From assembly GCA_003560215.1 (NCBI GenBank), contig PWIY01000383.1, positions 1 to 6,711 on the forward strand: 6,711 bases of DNA, in the 5' to 3' direction. The position numbers and the translations under genes are program-made. The notes under the pieces were generated by a model, which saw only the letters and a list, made by a program, of their open reading frames with translations, was not told where the DNA came from and ran no database searches. Of this stretch, positions 5,330 to 6,711 are shown in pieces. The DNA comes from Bacteroidales bacterium (lineage in GTDB: Bacteria > Bacteroidota > Bacteroidia > Bacteroidales > UBA7960). How positions within the stretch are numbered: the first letter of the stretch is position 1; every line of letters starts with the position of its first letter.

Positions 5330-6711
5330 ATGAAAAAATCATTGTTTATAACAGCATTGCTTATTTCCGGCCTGGCCTGGGCCGGCTTTGCACAGGAAAA
5401 CAACGGCAACGAATTATGGACACCGCAGTATATGGTCGAAAACTTCAAAAATGTCGGAGGCACAGCGATCTCACCCGACGGGGAGTGGATCGCCTTCACC
5501 GTTTCCGAATCCCGGACGGAAGGAGAAAGAAGCGACTACCTGACCCATATTCATCTTGTGAAAGCTGACGGCACAAGACAATTCCAGCTGACCCGCGGAG
5601 ATGTTTCGGCCGGCAGCCCCAGCTGGTCGCCCGATGGCAATTACCTGACCTTTACCTCTGCAAGGGGTGGCGACGGCAACCAGCTATGGATGATCGATCC
5701 ATTCGGAGGGGAAGCCTGGCAACTTACCGAAGCAGAAGGCAGTGTGGGGCGTTACCAGTGGTCAAACAGCGGATCGCGCATTGCATTCACGATGACTGAT
5801 CCGCTTTGCGAAGAACAACAGCGCCGCCGAAGAGAAAGGGAAGACGTCAATGTGGAGGGTGAAGATTTGCGCTACAGCCATTTATATGTGTTTGAGGTTG
5901 ACCCTGAAGACAACAATCCCGCAGAAATACAACGGATCACAGAGGGTGAATTCCACGTGGGCAGCTTTGACTGGTCGCCCGATGATCAGACCATCGCTTT
6001 CGACCACCAGGATCGCCCCGGCCTTGAATACTGGCCCACCACGAGCATTTCCACCGTACCCTCAGAAGGTGGGGATGTCACCGAACTGATTGACCTGGGC
6101 GGCGGAGACACCAACCCCCTGTACTCGCCCGACGGCAACTACCTGGCCTTCACCACCGACAACGGTGAACCGGTCTGGCCCGGGTTTGATGTGATCATGG
6201 TACTTGACCTGTCAGACGGCTCCATGATGCAGCTGGGTCAGACACATGATGATGAGCCATCCATCATGGAATGGTCGCCCGACGGATCAGAGATCTTTTA
6301 TGTGGAACTTAACCGCACCTCTTTAGACCTCTTTGCCATGCCGGTAACAGGCGAAAATGCACAATATCGTCAGGTCACCGATGCACCCGGCAGGTTTTCC
6401 GGATTTTCCCTTTCGGGGGATGCGTCTGTACTGGCAGCCGTCCACCAGGATTTTGACAAAGCTCCGGATGTGATTGTTTCCAATGTATCCGCCTTCCACC
6501 CAACCCGTCTTACCGACATCAATGCCGGTTACGAGCAAACAGAGATTGCCAGGGCAGAAGTGATCCGTTATGAATCATTTGACGGCACCATGATAGAAGC
6601 CCCGCTGATCTACCCCCTTGACTATGAGGAAGGAAAACAATACCCCGTACTCCTTCATGTGCACGGCGGGCCCACCGGTGTTTTCGGAGAAAGCTACGTG
6701 GCCGCCCCGGG
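5330..6711 (+). CDS. Exported S9-family (prolyl oligopeptidase-type) serine peptidase, N-terminal part
   Basis: The frame is open from the ATG at 5330 to the right edge: 460 complete codons plus two bases, no stop. A signal peptide (MKKSLFITALLIS..., predicted cut after Ala21, before QENNGN) sends it to the periplasm or beyond. Residues about 40-400 form a beta-propeller built from PD40 (WD40-like) repeats. Copies of the core (W/S)SPDG are seen at 48-51 and 99-103, with variants WSNSG (144-148), WSPDD (215-219), YSPDG, WSPDG and LSGD further on, seven in all. A charged, Arg/Glu-rich segment (about 160-182) interrupts the third repeat. The alpha/beta hydrolase domain begins near 425 with YPVLLHVHGGP, whose HGGP (445-448) is the S9 oxyanion-hole motif. 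The catalytic Ser, Asp and His would lie beyond the window. Family proteins usually have about 650-700 residues. It likely trims peptides taken up from outside. The start lies 33 bp after the -7 box; no Shine-Dalgarno sequence is seen. Confidence 0.9.
   Translation, partial: MKKSLFITALLISGLAWAGFAQENNGNELWTPQYMVENFKNVGGTAISPDGEWIAFTVSESRTEGERSDYLTHIHLVKADGTRQFQLTRGDVSAGSPSWSPDGNYLTFTSARGGDGNQLWMIDPFGGEAWQLTEAEGSVGRYQWSNSGSRIAFTMTDPLCEEQQRRRREREDVNVEGEDLRYSHLYVFEVDPEDNNPAEIQRITEGEFHVGSFDWSPDDQTIAFDHQDRPGLEYWPTTSISTVPSEGGDVTELIDLGGGDTNPLYSPDGNYLAFTTDNGEPVWPGFDVIMVLDLSDGSMMQLGQTHDDEPSIMEWSPDGSEIFYVELNRTSLDLFAMPVTGENAQYRQVTDAPGRFSGFSLSGDASVLAAVHQDFDKAPDVIVSNVSAFHPTRLTDINAGYEQTEIARAEVIRYESFDGTMIEAPLIYPLDYEEGKQYPVLLHVHGGPTGVFGESYVAAP

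Overview
The window looks like an ordinary chromosomal stretch from a member of the Bacteroidota. Three signs support this. None of the five start codons has a convincing Shine-Dalgarno sequence, and the leaders are A/T-rich. One leader carries a clear Bacteroidota-type promoter (TAnnTTTG at -7 with a TTTG-like -33 box 20 nt upstream). The protein types (baeRF-like protein, exported S9 peptidase with PD40 repeats, exported zinc phospholipase C-like protein) are common in that phylum. This assignment is an inference, and no genus can be named from the sequence alone.

Layout. Positions 1-417 hold no supportable gene. They hold several small repeat structures and the leader of the first gene. 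Two plus-strand genes follow: a DJ-1/PfpI-family lipoprotein (418-1068) and a baeRF-type protein related to archaeo-eukaryotic release factors (1204-2346). A minus-strand gene for an NtrC-type sigma-54-dependent response regulator (2351-3706) meets the baeRF gene tail to tail, with only 4 bp between the stop codons. A 163-bp divergent intergenic region rich in small palindromes separates the regulator from a plus-strand gene for an exported zinc-dependent phospholipase C / S1-P1 nuclease-like protein (3870-5231). The last gene starts at 5330 behind a good promoter. It encodes an exported S9-family (prolyl oligopeptidase-type) serine peptidase and is cut by the window edge after 460 codons, just past its HGGP oxyanion-hole motif.

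How the genes relate. Three of the five products carry export signals: a lipoprotein, a zinc hydrolase and a peptidase. The baeRF protein and the response regulator are cytoplasmic. No cognate histidine kinase lies in the window, and no good sigma-54 promoter (GG-N10-GC) was found upstream of any gene, so the regulator's targets cannot be named here. The genes do not form an obvious single pathway.

I see no CRISPR array, tRNA, rRNA, transposase or phage gene, and no clear new multi-gene system. The most notable points are the near-complete zinc-ligand pattern in the phospholipase-like protein, the membrane-anchored export of a DJ-1/PfpI protein, and the concentration of the palindrome TCCGGA in the intergenic regions.
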